Shown here piece after piece: positions 1-6,465 of a stretch of DNA of 11,257 bases. Origin of the DNA: an uncultured Dorea sp. (GTDB taxonomy: Bacteria > Bacillota > Clostridia > Lachnospirales > Lachnospiraceae). The position numbers were made by a program, and so were the translations under genes. Below the pieces are notes generated by a model. That model saw only the letters and a list, made by a program, of their open reading frames with translations. It made no database searches and was not told where the DNA came from. The first letter of the stretch is position 1, and the number at the start of each line of letters is the position of its first letter. Location of the stretch: assembly GCA_948602995.1 (NCBI GenBank), contig CAPEBR010000063.1, positions 1 through 11,257 on the forward strand. The letters run 5' to 3'.

Positions 1-2927
1 ATACACATGATCCGGCTGATTCTGCGGAAGATATATCTATGAGTTCCTGGGTATACGGCGATCCGGCGCCGCCGATATTGTTCGCTTATGTGGGTGATCC
101 GGTCAAGATCCGGCTGCTTCATGGAGGGGTGAAGGAAACCCATGTGTTTCATCTTCACAATCACCAGTGGAGGCTGGAGCCGGAGAATCCGGTTTCCACA
201 ATATTAGATTCCATCAGTATCAGCCCGCAGGAATGCTATACGCTTGATGTTTTGTATGGAGCCGGAAGCTACAACCGGGTGATTGGGGACGTTATCTTTC
301 ATTGCCATCTCTATCCCCATTTTATTGATGGGATGTGGACTTTGTGGAGGATCTATGACCGACTCCAGGACGGAACCGGAAAATTGCCTGACGGGACGCC
401 GGTTTTGCCCCTTATGCCGCTGAAAGACAGGGAATGTCCGCCAAAGAAGGATCAGATGCACCCAGGCTATCCAAATTTTATAGAGGGCAGCTTTGGCGAA
501 CCTCCGCTTCAGCCGCCGCTGGGCGTATTGCGTCCGAATGGGGAGGCAACGAATGAACCAACTCTCCTTGAGGCTGCTAATTTTGTGGAAAATGCTGTGC
601 CGGGCGCTCTATATACGGATACCTGTCCATGCCATACAGGCGGAAAGATAAAGGTGTTTGAGATTGCTATGGTGCAGGCGAAGATCACTTATAACCGCTA
701 TGGATGGCATGATCCGCAGGGGCGTTTTTTTGTCCTCAAGGAGGAACTGGAACGCCACGGAGGACTGGAATGCTATATCCGTAAAGTAGAAAAGCAGGAA
801 ATTAAAGTGGAGCCGCTGGTCATTCGTGCAAACACGGGAGATTGTATTGAGCTGCGCACTACGAATCTTCTGCCTGAATTTATTGAGGGCAGTCCGTTCC
901 AGCTCAGGACCAGAACTGATATTGTAGGCCATCACGTACACCTGCTGAAATTTGATACGATTGTATCTGATGGGGCGGCTAACGGCTGGAATAACATAGC
1001 GGGCGCCAGACGTTATGAGACGCTGGTGGAACGCTTCTTCGCGAACGAGGAACTGCGGACGGTATTCTTCCATGACCATCTGTTTGCCAATGTCCACCAG
1101 CAGCACGGCCTGTTCGGTGCGCTGATCATTGAAGAGGCAGGCGCTACGTTCCATAACCCGCAGAATGGGAAAGAACTGCATTCCGGAACAAGGGCTGTTA
1201 TCCGCAGAAGGGACGGCTCATCTTTCAGGGAATTTGCTCTGTTTGTCCATGATTTTGCGTTGCTTTTTGACAGAAAGGGTTGCCCCCTTAATCCGCCTGA
1301 GGTTCCGGGTTCCCATGATGATCCGGGAGTCATGGGGATCAATTACCGGGCGGAGCCGATGCGAGAGAGGCTTCGTAAAAGGGAGGATCCGGCATATCTG
1401 TTCAGCTCCTTTGTGCATGGGGACCCTGCAACGCCGATTCTTGAAACCTATCCGGGAGACGAACTGATGATCCGCCTGATTGACGGGGCACATGAGGAAC
1501 AGCATTCCCTGAATATTACAGGAATGTCGTGGAGAAGGGAACTGGCAGATCCGAGATCACCTTTCGCGGCGTCTCAGACACTGGGGGTATCGGAAGCGTT
1601 TAACTTGAATATAACGGAAAAATACAACGCCGGAGACTATCTCTATTATTTTGGGGGAATCGACGATGCATGGCTTGGGCTGTGGGGAATCATCCGGGTG
1701 CATAGAAGATACAGGAAGCACTTAAAACCCTTATGTCAGGGGAAAGCGATGATTCACTCCCTTCCTCCCTGCCCGTCAAAAGGAGATGTGGTCCGGCGTT
1801 ATGAGGTTGTGGCTGTGCAGAAGAAGCTGATTTACAACCGATATGGGGATCATGATCCGGATGGACTGGTATTTGTTCCGATAGAAGAGGCAGATAACGT
1901 GCTGGCAGGAAAATGTATGCCGAAACCCTTGATTCTCCGGGCAAATGCAGGTGACTGGATCGAGGTTACCCTGCACAATGCATGGGATCCAAAGCATCCG
2001 GTTCCTTACTTTTCTTATCCGAGAGTTCCCTTAGACAAAGAATACACGCCGTCTATGAGAGTATCACTGAATCCGCAGTTTCTGCAGTATGATCCAGTCA
2101 GCGATTCTGGCATTAATGTAGGGTATAATGAAATGGAGCAGACAGTAGGAGCCGGTGAGAGCAAGAGATATCTCTGGCACGCAGACCGGGAATACGGGGC
2201 ATGTATCATACAGTCCTTTGGGGATATGCGAAATCACCGTTACCATGGATTGTTCGGAGCGGTGATCATAGAACCGCCGGGGGCAGAATGGTATCGTAAT
2301 TTCTCCAGGAAAAAAGACAGCTTTGCAGAGCAGGCAGTCATTACGGCGCCGGGGACAGAGAGCTTCCGGGAATATGTCCTGTTTATCCAGAATGGAATCC
2401 GGCTGCTCGATGCAGAGGGGAATCTGATCCAGACCGCGGCCGAGGATAACGGCGAGCCGGTGGATGCGGAGGACACAGGGGAAAAAGGATATAATTATCG
2501 TTCGGAACGTTTTGCCAACCGGCTTGCGAGAGATCCCAGAACTTGGAAGGTATTTAGCAGCAAAGTGCATGGAGATCCGGCCACTCCGATCTGGAAAGCA
2601 TATCCTGGGGACAGGGTAATCTTCCGTACCATGATGCCTGCAGATAAACCCAGGAATACGTCCATTATGGTTCATGATTATATCTGGAGAGAACAGCACC
2701 AGGATCCATTTTCCAGGATCATACCCCTGCAAGGCGGAATCAGCATTGGCAATAAGTTTGACATAGAGCTGCAGGACGGCGCCGGATGCCCCGGAGATTA
2801 TCTCTACCGTTCAGGCAGCCTGGCCTGGGATGTGGAGTCCGGTATGTGGGGAATCTTCCGGGTTGTGAAACGAAGGTTCGGACACAAATGTAAGGCAATA
2901 TACAAGAAGATCCGGGAATGCTTTTGA
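1..2927 (+). CDS. Large multicopper-oxidase-like protein, repeated cupredoxin modules (5' end outside window)
   Basis: The reading frame is open from base 3. The first Met (39) is probably internal, because the residues around it (SSWVYGDPAPPI) match two later module starts, SSFVHGDPATPI (residue 456) and SSKVHGDPATPI (840), counting from that Met. At least 962 residues lie in the window, in an estimated five cupredoxin-like segments. Segment 1 (about 1-105) has HVFHLH (35-40) and HCHLYPHFIDGM (88-99), the classic type 1 copper and trinuclear-cluster pattern. Segment 2 (about 205-410) has HHVH (298-301), FFHDH (343-347) and HQQHG (353-357). Segments 3-5 (455-555, 585-795, 838-945) keep the fold-type residues but have lost most ligands: HCH is replaced by YFG or RSG, and HDH by HAD. 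Linkers carry CPC and PCP motifs. The likely role is a secreted or surface copper-dependent oxidase or metal-binding protein. The signal peptide, true length and substrate cannot be seen. A 260-base gap with its own promoter separates it from the next gene. Confidence 0.8.
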   Translation, partial: THDPADSAEDISMSSWVYGDPAPPILFAYVGDPVKIRLLHGGVKETHVFHLHNHQWRLEPENPVSTILDSISISPQECYTLDVLYGAGSYNRVIGDVIFHCHLYPHFIDGMWTLWRIYDRLQDGTGKLPDGTPVLPLMPLKDRECPPKKDQMHPGYPNFIEGSFGEPPLQPPLGVLRPNGEATNEPTLLEAANFVENAVPGALYTDTCPCHTGGKIKVFEIAMVQAKITYNRYGWHDPQGRFFVLKEELERHGGLECYIRKVEKQEIKVEPLVIRANTGDCIELRTTNLLPEFIEGSPFQLRTRTDIVGHHVHLLKFDTIVSDGAANGWNNIAGARRYETLVERFFANEELRTVFFHDHLFANVHQQHGLFGALIIEEAGATFHNPQNGKELHSGTRAVIRRRDGSSFREFALFVHDFALLFDRKGCPLNPPEVPGSHDDPGVMGINYRAEPMRERLRKREDPAYLFSSFVHGDPATPILETYPGDELMIRLIDGAHEEQHSLNITGMSWRRELADPRSPFAASQTLGVSEAFNLNITEKYNAGDYLYYFGGIDDAWLGLWGIIRVHRRYRKHLKPLCQGKAMIHSLPPCPSKGDVVRRYEVVAVQKKLIYNRYGDHDPDGLVFVPIEEADNVLAGKCMPKPLILRANAGDWIEVTLHNAWDPKHPVPYFSYPRVPLDKEYTPSMRVSLNPQFLQYDPVSDSGINVGYNEMEQTVGAGESKRYLWHADREYGACIIQSFGDMRNHRYHGLFGAVIIEPPGAEWYRNFSRKKDSFAEQAVITAPGTESFREYVLFIQNGIRLLDAEGNLIQTAAEDNGEPVDAEDTGEKGYNYRSERFANRLARDPRTWKVFSSKVHGDPATPIWKAYPGDRVIFRTMMPADKPRNTSIMVHDYIWREQHQDPFSRIIPLQGGISIGNKFDIELQDGAGCPGDYLYRSGSLAWDVESGMWGIFRVVKRRFGHKCKAIYKKIRECF

Positions 2928-2954
2928 TGGAATGCCTAAATTAGTTAAAGAATC

Positions 2955-3037
2955 GATTCAGGAGTGAGCAAATCCTATTCGCGAAGCGAATTTTAAATGG
3001 ATTTGCGAATGTTACTGTGAATGGAGTGAACAGTAAC
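2955..3037 (+). repeat. 83-bp structured intergenic repeat, copy R1
   Basis: This stretch matches 11031-11113 at 77 of 83 positions with no gaps. It can fold into three stems. GCAAATCC (2968-2975) pairs with GGATTTGC (2999-3006) and encloses ATTCGC/GCGAAT (2977-2982 with 2986-2991, loop GAA). A separate stem follows, GTTACTGT (3011-3018) with ACAGTAAC (3030-3037). It lies just after the multicopper oxidase gene. No protein-coding role is apparent. It is probably a non-autonomous repeat or an RNA element; the strand is arbitrary. Confidence 0.75.
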
Positions 3038-3096
3038 TTCATTCCTTCTTTAAGGAGCTAAGAATGAGAAAATATATGGTAAGGCCATTAAAAGCG

Positions 3097-3105
3097 TGAT
3101 ATACT
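3097..3105 (+). promoter_or_regulatory. Extended -10 promoter for the TlpA-like operon
   Basis: TG-A-TATACT fits the extended -10 consensus (TGn followed by a TATAAT-like box). The -35 region 17 bp upstream is weak (TGGTAA, 3077-3082), as is usual for extended -10 promoters. Transcription would start near 3111-3113, so the transcript would begin with the palindrome at 3119 and then reach the ribosome binding site at about 3171. Confidence 0.45.
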
Positions 3106-3118
3106 ATGATTAGTGCTC

Positions 3119-3160
3119 AATCTGGGACGGGGCATTTTTAAAAATGCCCCGTCCCAGATT
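3119..3160. repeat. REP-like palindrome, copy A (42 bp, perfect)
   Basis: The two 21-base arms are exact reverse complements; the core half is GGGACGGGGCATTTTT. The outermost bases (AATCTGGG/CCCAGATT) differ from the other copies (TTGGGG/CCCCAA), but they differ on both arms together, so pairing is kept. The copy lies downstream of the predicted promoter, so it would be the first structure in the 5' leader of the TlpA-like operon. There is no T-run after it, so it is not a classical terminator. Confidence 0.9.
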
Positions 3161-3187
3161 AAAAAGAAAGAGGGGGTGAGAAGTCGT

Positions 3188-3811
3188 ATGATGAATAAGA
3201 AGATAATTATAACATTGATAGGAATGGCATTGACATTTGGGATATGTATTACTGGCTGCAGCAGTGGAAAGGGTGATTCACAACCAACAGACCAGCAGCG
3301 GAAACAGGAGGATCAGACAGATTCTGCGTCAGAAGGACAGGATCAAAGGAGTATTTTAACATCTTTTGAGGCGGAAGCCTTGGATGGCAGCGCCTACACT
3401 CAGGATGATCTCGCGCAGAAGGATGTGACTGTCATGAATTTCTGGTCTACCATGTGTGGTCCATGTATTGAGGAGATGCCGGATATTGCCGCATTTGCAA
3501 AGACACTGCCGGAGAATGTGGAGATGCTCACAGTCTGTCTGGACGGCGGTGAGAATATGGAGATGGTAAAACAGATTCTTGAGGAAGCCGGGTATGAAGG
3601 CAGGACACTGGTTTCAGGTGCAGGAGATTTTCAGTCAGTTTGTGAGGCCATCCAGTATACACCCACAACGGTTGTAGTAGATCAGAATGGAGATATGATT
3701 GGAGATGTGCTGATCGGCGGACAGGAAGATTTGGAAAAGGTCTATACGGAAATGGTTAACGATGCCCTGGAGTCAATGGGAAAGGCAGGAATCGGGGATG
3801 GAACGGATTAA
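3188..3811 (+). CDS. TlpA-like thioredoxin-fold lipoprotein
   Basis: This 207-residue protein has a lipoprotein signal: MMNKK, a hydrophobic stretch (6-20) and lipobox ITGC with the lipidated Cys at 24. A low-complexity D/Q/S-rich linker (25-55) is followed by a thioredoxin-like domain (about 58-195). The redox motif CGPC is at 90-93, in the context FWSTMCGPCIEEMP, and the cis-proline region YTPTTVVVDQNG is at 157-168. It probably acts outside the membrane as a disulfide reductase or thiol carrier. The start at 3188 is chosen because AGGGGG (3171-3176) precedes it and the signal peptide begins there; a start at 3113 would translate the palindrome. Its end overlaps the next small gene by 14 bases. 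Together with the next two genes it forms a redox trio seen in other Clostridia. Confidence 0.88.
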   Translation: MMNKKIIITLIGMALTFGICITGCSSGKGDSQPTDQQRKQEDQTDSASEGQDQRSILTSFEAEALDGSAYTQDDLAQKDVTVMNFWSTMCGPCIEEMPDIAAFAKTLPENVEMLTVCLDGGENMEMVKQILEEAGYEGRTLVSGAGDFQSVCEAIQYTPTTVVVDQNGDMIGDVLIGGQEDLEKVYTEMVNDALESMGKAGIGDGTD

Positions 3812-3956
3812 GTCAGGTAAGATGATCAATGTCGTGCGGTCTGTGGTATTGGTGATATCTCTCCTGCTGATCGGGACAGGCGTCATGAATCAGGAGCATA
3901 CAGAGGTGTTACAGAAAGCGGTGAAAATATGCCTGGAGTGCATTGGAATTGGATAA
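3798..3956 (+). CDS. Small membrane CXXC protein, CD1871A-type
   Basis: This 52-residue protein has a basic N-terminus (MERIKSGK), one membrane segment (about 12-30) and the ending KICLECIGIG, with the CXXC pair at Cys 45 and 48. The ending and size match the small Clostridial family annotated after C. difficile CD1871A, found between a TlpA-like protein and a 4Fe-4S protein exactly as here. It overlaps the TlpA-like gene by 14 bases and the 4Fe-4S gene by 28, which suggests coupled translation. AGGAA at 3787-3791 supports the 3798 start; a 44-residue version from 3822 is also possible. The CXXC pair may relay electrons or thiols between the two neighbours; this role is inferred from order alone. 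Confidence 0.78.
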   Translation: MERIKSGKMINVVRSVVLVISLLLIGTGVMNQEHTEVLQKAVKICLECIGIG

Positions 3957-4855
3957 AACAGAAGAGAAGAATTTCCTTCCAGCGGAAGATTCAGTTCATT
4001 TCTGCCGCAGTCTTCAACGGCTATGGGGCAGGATTTGTGAAAGGAAAGATTTATACGGGCGGGAGTAAGGCAGTGTGCGTCCCTGTTCTAAACTGCTACT
4101 CCTGTCCAGGTGCACTGGGAGCCTGTCCTGTGGGCTCCCTGCAGACAGCACTGGGGGCAAGACATCATTTCCCATTTTATGTACTGGGGACTATGATGCT
4201 TTTTGGAATTATATTAGGCAGGCTGATCTGCGGACTATTGTGCCCCTTTGGACTGGTGCAGGATCTGATGCATAAAATTCCCGTGCCAAAATGGAGTGTA
4301 CCTAAGAAAATAGACCGGCCAATGAGGTACTTAAAATATGTGGTTTTATTGAGTACGGTAATTCTGCTTCCGGCAATAGTGGTAACGAAAAGCGGGATTA
4401 CACCGCCCTATTTCTGCAAATATATTTGTCCGGCAGGAACGCTTGGCGGCGGAATCCCGCAGATGATTGCAAATCCGGCTCTCAGGAAGCTTGCAGGTGT
4501 GCTGTTTAGCTGGAAAGTACTGGTACTTGTGCTGATTCTGCTGCTGTCCATGTTTATTCGCCGCCCATTCTGCCGGTATCTGTGCCCGCTCGGCGCATTT
4601 TATGCTCTTTTTAACCGGTTTGCTTTTTATCAGATGAGTCTGAATGAAAGGAAATGTACAGGCTGTAAGAAATGCGAGCGTTCTTGTCCAATGACGGTAG
4701 AGATCACCAGAGAGATCAATAGTACAGAGTGTATTCGCTGTGGAAAATGTAAAGCGGTCTGTCCGGAAGGGGCGATTTCTTCCGGATTTATGTTAAAAAA
4801 TTTGAATCCTTATGGAGATTACAGGACTTATGGTACAAGGAGCAGAAAGAGGTAG
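3929..4855 (+). CDS. Polytopic membrane 4Fe-4S protein (NapH/NosR/CcoG-like)
   Basis: This 308-residue protein has hydrophobic segments near 83-100, 135-152, 188-210 and probably 215-232. Cys-rich CxxxCP motifs lie at the membrane edges: C101/C105, C163/C167 and C215/C219. An N-terminal Cys group sits at C50, C56, C59 and C66. A soluble C-terminal domain carries two complete CxxCxxCxxxCP clusters, C243-C246-C249-C253 and C268-C271-C274-C278, so two [4Fe-4S] clusters are expected on the cytoplasmic side. Proteins of this type pass electrons across or along the membrane. In this operon the natural acceptors are the CXXC peptide and the TlpA-like lipoprotein, which is an inference. There is only a weak ribosome site before ATG 3929; the start lies inside the previous gene, consistent with translational coupling. 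Confidence 0.82.
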   Translation: MPGVHWNWIKQKRRISFQRKIQFISAAVFNGYGAGFVKGKIYTGGSKAVCVPVLNCYSCPGALGACPVGSLQTALGARHHFPFYVLGTMMLFGIILGRLICGLLCPFGLVQDLMHKIPVPKWSVPKKIDRPMRYLKYVVLLSTVILLPAIVVTKSGITPPYFCKYICPAGTLGGGIPQMIANPALRKLAGVLFSWKVLVLVLILLLSMFIRRPFCRYLCPLGAFYALFNRFAFYQMSLNERKCTGCKKCERSCPMTVEITREINSTECIRCGKCKAVCPEGAISSGFMLKNLNPYGDYRTYGTRSRKR

Positions 4856-4980
4856 GAGAATGTCAGTGGAAAGCACATGACGGACAGCAGCCAGATTAGA
4901 AGGCGTTCTTCGGGACTGTTTTAAATACAGTATGGAAATAAACCATAAATTCCACAGACATCATTACTGGAGGAACCTGT

Positions 4981-5703
4981 ATGAATCATATTTCAACAAA
5001 GAGACAAAGTATTTTTATGGCGGCACGCTGTGCATTTCCCTATACGATTCCCATATTTGCAGGATTCTGGTTTCTTGGGATGACCTACGGGATTTATATG
5101 AATGTTTCGGGATTTAGCTTTGTTTATCCAATGATTATGAGTCTTATCATTTTCGGGGGCTCACTGGAATTTGTAGCGGTGAAGATGCTGATGTCTGCAT
5201 ATGCACCGGTGCAGACGCTGATTATGACGCTGATGATTCAGGCAAGACATTTATTTTACGGAATTTCCATGCTAGACCGTTTTAAAGGTATGGGCTTAAA
5301 AAAATTTTATCTTATTTTCGGAATGTGTGATGAGAGCTTTTCCATCAACTATTCAGCAGAAATTCCAGAAAATGTGGATAAAGGCTGGTTTATGTTTTTT
5401 GTAACCCTGTTTAACCATATGTACTGGTTTACGGGAGCAACAATCGGCGGTATTTTGGGTTCCCTGCTTTCTTTTAATACAGAAGGACTGGATTTTGTAA
5501 TGACTGCAATGTTTGTAGTTATATTTATGGAGCAGTGGCTGAAGGAGAAGCAGCACTACACGGCGCTGGCCGGACTTGGCATCTCGGCGGCCTGCCTGTT
5601 GCTTTTCGGTGCGGATTCTTTTATGATTCCCACAATGGTATGCATTATATGTGTGCTTACCGTATTTCGCAGACCGATCGAAAAGGCAGGTGATATAAAA
5701 TGA
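4981..5703 (+). CDS. azlC: AzlC family branched-chain amino acid exporter, large subunit
   Basis: This 240-residue, highly hydrophobic protein has typical AzlC signatures: ARCAFPYTIPIFAGFWFLG near the N-terminus, IFGGSLEFVAVKML (about 57-70), QARHLFYGISML (about 87-98) and the FGMCDESFSI block (about 113-122). AzlC and AzlD together form a membrane exporter of branched-chain amino acids, first known from azaleucine resistance in Bacillus subtilis. GGAGGA at 4970-4975 gives a well-spaced ribosome site. The 3' end overlaps azlD by four bases (ATGA). The 125 bases between this gene and the 4Fe-4S gene hold a weak hairpin (4862-4881) but no clear terminator or promoter, so read-through from the redox operon is possible. 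Confidence 0.92.
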   Translation: MNHISTKRQSIFMAARCAFPYTIPIFAGFWFLGMTYGIYMNVSGFSFVYPMIMSLIIFGGSLEFVAVKMLMSAYAPVQTLIMTLMIQARHLFYGISMLDRFKGMGLKKFYLIFGMCDESFSINYSAEIPENVDKGWFMFFVTLFNHMYWFTGATIGGILGSLLSFNTEGLDFVMTAMFVVIFMEQWLKEKQHYTALAGLGISAACLLLFGADSFMIPTMVCIICVLTVFRRPIEKAGDIK

Positions 5704-6035
5704 CGATGGCACAGCAGATGATAACGATCGGATTATGTGTGATCGGTACAATGGCAACCAGATTCCTGCCTTTTATTATTTTTTCCTCTAAAAAACCTGC
5801 CCCAGGATATATACAATATTTAGGGAAGGCACTTCCGCCGGCTATCTTCGGCATGCTGGTAGTTTATTGCCTGAAAAATGTACATATTCTATCCGGCGCC
5901 CATGGCCTGCCGGAATTGATTGCCATCTTAGTGGTAATGGTCCTGCATCTGCTGAAGCGGCAGATGCTGCTGTCTATAGCGGGAGGGACCATCTGCTATA
6001 TGCTGCTGATACAGTTGGGGACGGGGCATTTTTAA
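5700..6035 (+). CDS. azlD: AzlD family branched-chain amino acid exporter, small subunit
   Basis: This 111-residue hydrophobic protein has about four membrane segments and the AzlD-type region ATRFLPFIIFSSKKPAPGYI followed by YLGKALPPAIFGMLVVY. It partners AzlC in the exporter. Its ATG overlaps the azlC stop (ATGA, 5700-5703), so translation is coupled. The last codons are unusual: the final residues, LGTGHF, and the TAA stop (6033-6035) are supplied by the left arm and centre of palindrome copy B. The original C-terminus was therefore probably altered when the repeat arrived, with little cost because this end is not conserved. Confidence 0.9.
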   Translation: MTMAQQMITIGLCVIGTMATRFLPFIIFSSKKPAPGYIQYLGKALPPAIFGMLVVYCLKNVHILSGAHGLPELIAILVVMVLHLLKRQMLLSIAGGTICYMLLIQLGTGHF

Positions 6036-6051
6036 AAATGCCCCGTCCCCA
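6016..6051. repeat. REP-like palindrome, copy B (36 bp), overlapping the azlD stop
   Basis: TGGGGACGGGGCATTTTT (6016-6033) is followed directly by its exact reverse complement (6034-6051). The core is identical to copies A and C. The azlD stop codon spans the dyad centre. As RNA it would be a very stable hairpin ending the azl operon, but no T-tract follows. It may block 3' exonucleases rather than stop RNA polymerase. Confidence 0.92.
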
Positions 6052-6067
6052 GTTAACCTCTCTTCCG

Positions 6068-6083
6068 AATTTCTTAAGAAATT
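6068..6083. promoter_or_regulatory. 16-bp perfect palindrome, operator-like
   Basis: AATTTCTTAAGAAATT is an exact dyad in an AT-rich stretch about 50 bases upstream of the TATACT box at 6131. Its size and place would suit a dimeric regulator's operator. AT-rich palindromes also arise by chance, so this is only a candidate. Confidence 0.25.
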
Positions 6084-6142
6084 TTATAAATATTTCTGTA
6101 TTTTGTCACATCCAAGACACATTTTCACACTATACTGAATAT

Positions 6143-6286
6143 ATCAATTAAAGAAGACGGTAGTTGTACTTATTTCTTACATATCTGTATGATTACCGCC
6201 CTTCGCCTAACAATTAGCTGAAATTTATATAGATTGTTTTCATTCCTCTCCAATGGCCGGTGCGGTATGCATCGGCCTCTTTTTTA
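6143..6286 (+). ncRNA. Candidate structured RNA or leader ending at an intrinsic terminator
   Basis: A TATACT box at 6131-6136 (no good -35 seen) would start RNA near 6143. The transcript has a 12-bp stem, CGGTAGTTGTAC (6158-6169) with GTATGATTACCG (6187-6198), which needs three G-U pairs and so favours RNA over DNA. A second stem, AACAAT (6209-6214) with ATTGTT (6233-6238), follows, and then the terminator at 6255. No open reading frame of note is present. It may be a free small RNA of about 140 nt, or an attenuating leader for the DUF1538 gene 180 bases further on, which lacks a clear promoter of its own. I do not recognise a known RNA family. Confidence 0.4.
6255..6286 (+). terminator. Rho-independent terminator
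   Basis: GGCCGGTGC (6255-6263) pairs with GCATCGGCC (6269-6277) as nine pairs including one G-U, with loop GGTAT. TCTTTTTTA follows directly. It is the only textbook intrinsic terminator in the window. It lies inside a gene-free region about 220 bases after azlD, which is why a separate transcript or a leader is suspected upstream of it. Confidence 0.82.
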
Positions 6287-6323
6287 CTCCTTAGGAAAGA
6301 CCTTGTTACTGTGAAGTGTTAAA

Positions 6324-6360
6324 GACCCCTGATTTCCTATGAAAAAAATCTCCAGGGGAC
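6324..6360 (+). promoter_or_regulatory. Leader hairpin upstream of the DUF1538 gene
   Basis: CCCCT (6326-6330) pairs with AGGGG (6354-6358), and GATTT (6331-6335) with AAATC (6346-6350); TCC bulges out at 6351-6353. It lies between the terminator and the tandem hairpins at 6397. There is no T-run, so it is not a terminator. Its function is unknown. Confidence 0.35.
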
Positions 6361-6396
6361 GTATGCTTGTGTGAAGATGTAATATATCGCAGGCAA

Positions 6397-6431
6397 CCGC
6401 GCCAGGCGCGGGAATGTGCCAGGACACATTC
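6397..6431 (+). promoter_or_regulatory. Two abutting hairpins sharing a CCAGG motif, in the DUF1538 gene leader
   Basis: Hairpin 1 is CCGCGC (6397-6402), loop CAG, GCGCGG (6406-6411). Hairpin 2 begins at the next base: GAATGTG (6412-6418), loop CCAGGA, CACATTC (6425-6431). Both stems are perfect and both place CCAGG at the apex. They end 35 bases before the DUF1538 start codon and 20 bases before its ribosome site, a good place for translational control. They do not match a regulatory RNA that I know. Confidence 0.45.
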
Positions 6432-6465
6432 TGTTTTACTGTCGATTAAGAAAGGACTGCTTACT

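Noticed and set aside
2064..2732. A 222-codon open frame on the minus strand within the oxidase gene.
   Set aside because: It is a shadow of the repeated cupredoxin coding sequence; the plus-strand frame has clear copper motifs and module repeats, and the minus-strand product shows no recognisable pattern.
3064..3099. An 11-codon reading frame (MRKYMVRPLKA) with a good ribosome site AAGGAG at 3052-3057.
   Set aside because: It overlaps the predicted promoter, no preceding promoter is seen, and nothing suggests attenuation. It is probably chance or a gene relic.
3113..3187. Upstream extension of the TlpA-like protein beginning MLNLGRGIFK.
   Set aside because: It would translate the palindrome and place about 25 non-hydrophobic residues before the lipoprotein signal; the ribosome site at 3171-3176 fits 3188 instead.
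6303..6308. TTGTTA as a -35 box for the DUF1538 gene.
   Set aside because: No acceptable -10 box lies 16-18 bases downstream.
6397..6431. Tandem hairpins as a mini-ykkC (guanidine-II) riboswitch.
   Set aside because: That class needs ACGR in both loops; these loops carry CCAGG.
6367..6465. Upstream extension of the DUF1538 protein.
   Set aside because: It would translate the tandem hairpins, has no ribosome site, and the 6466 start with AAAGGA fits the expected membrane protein N-terminus.
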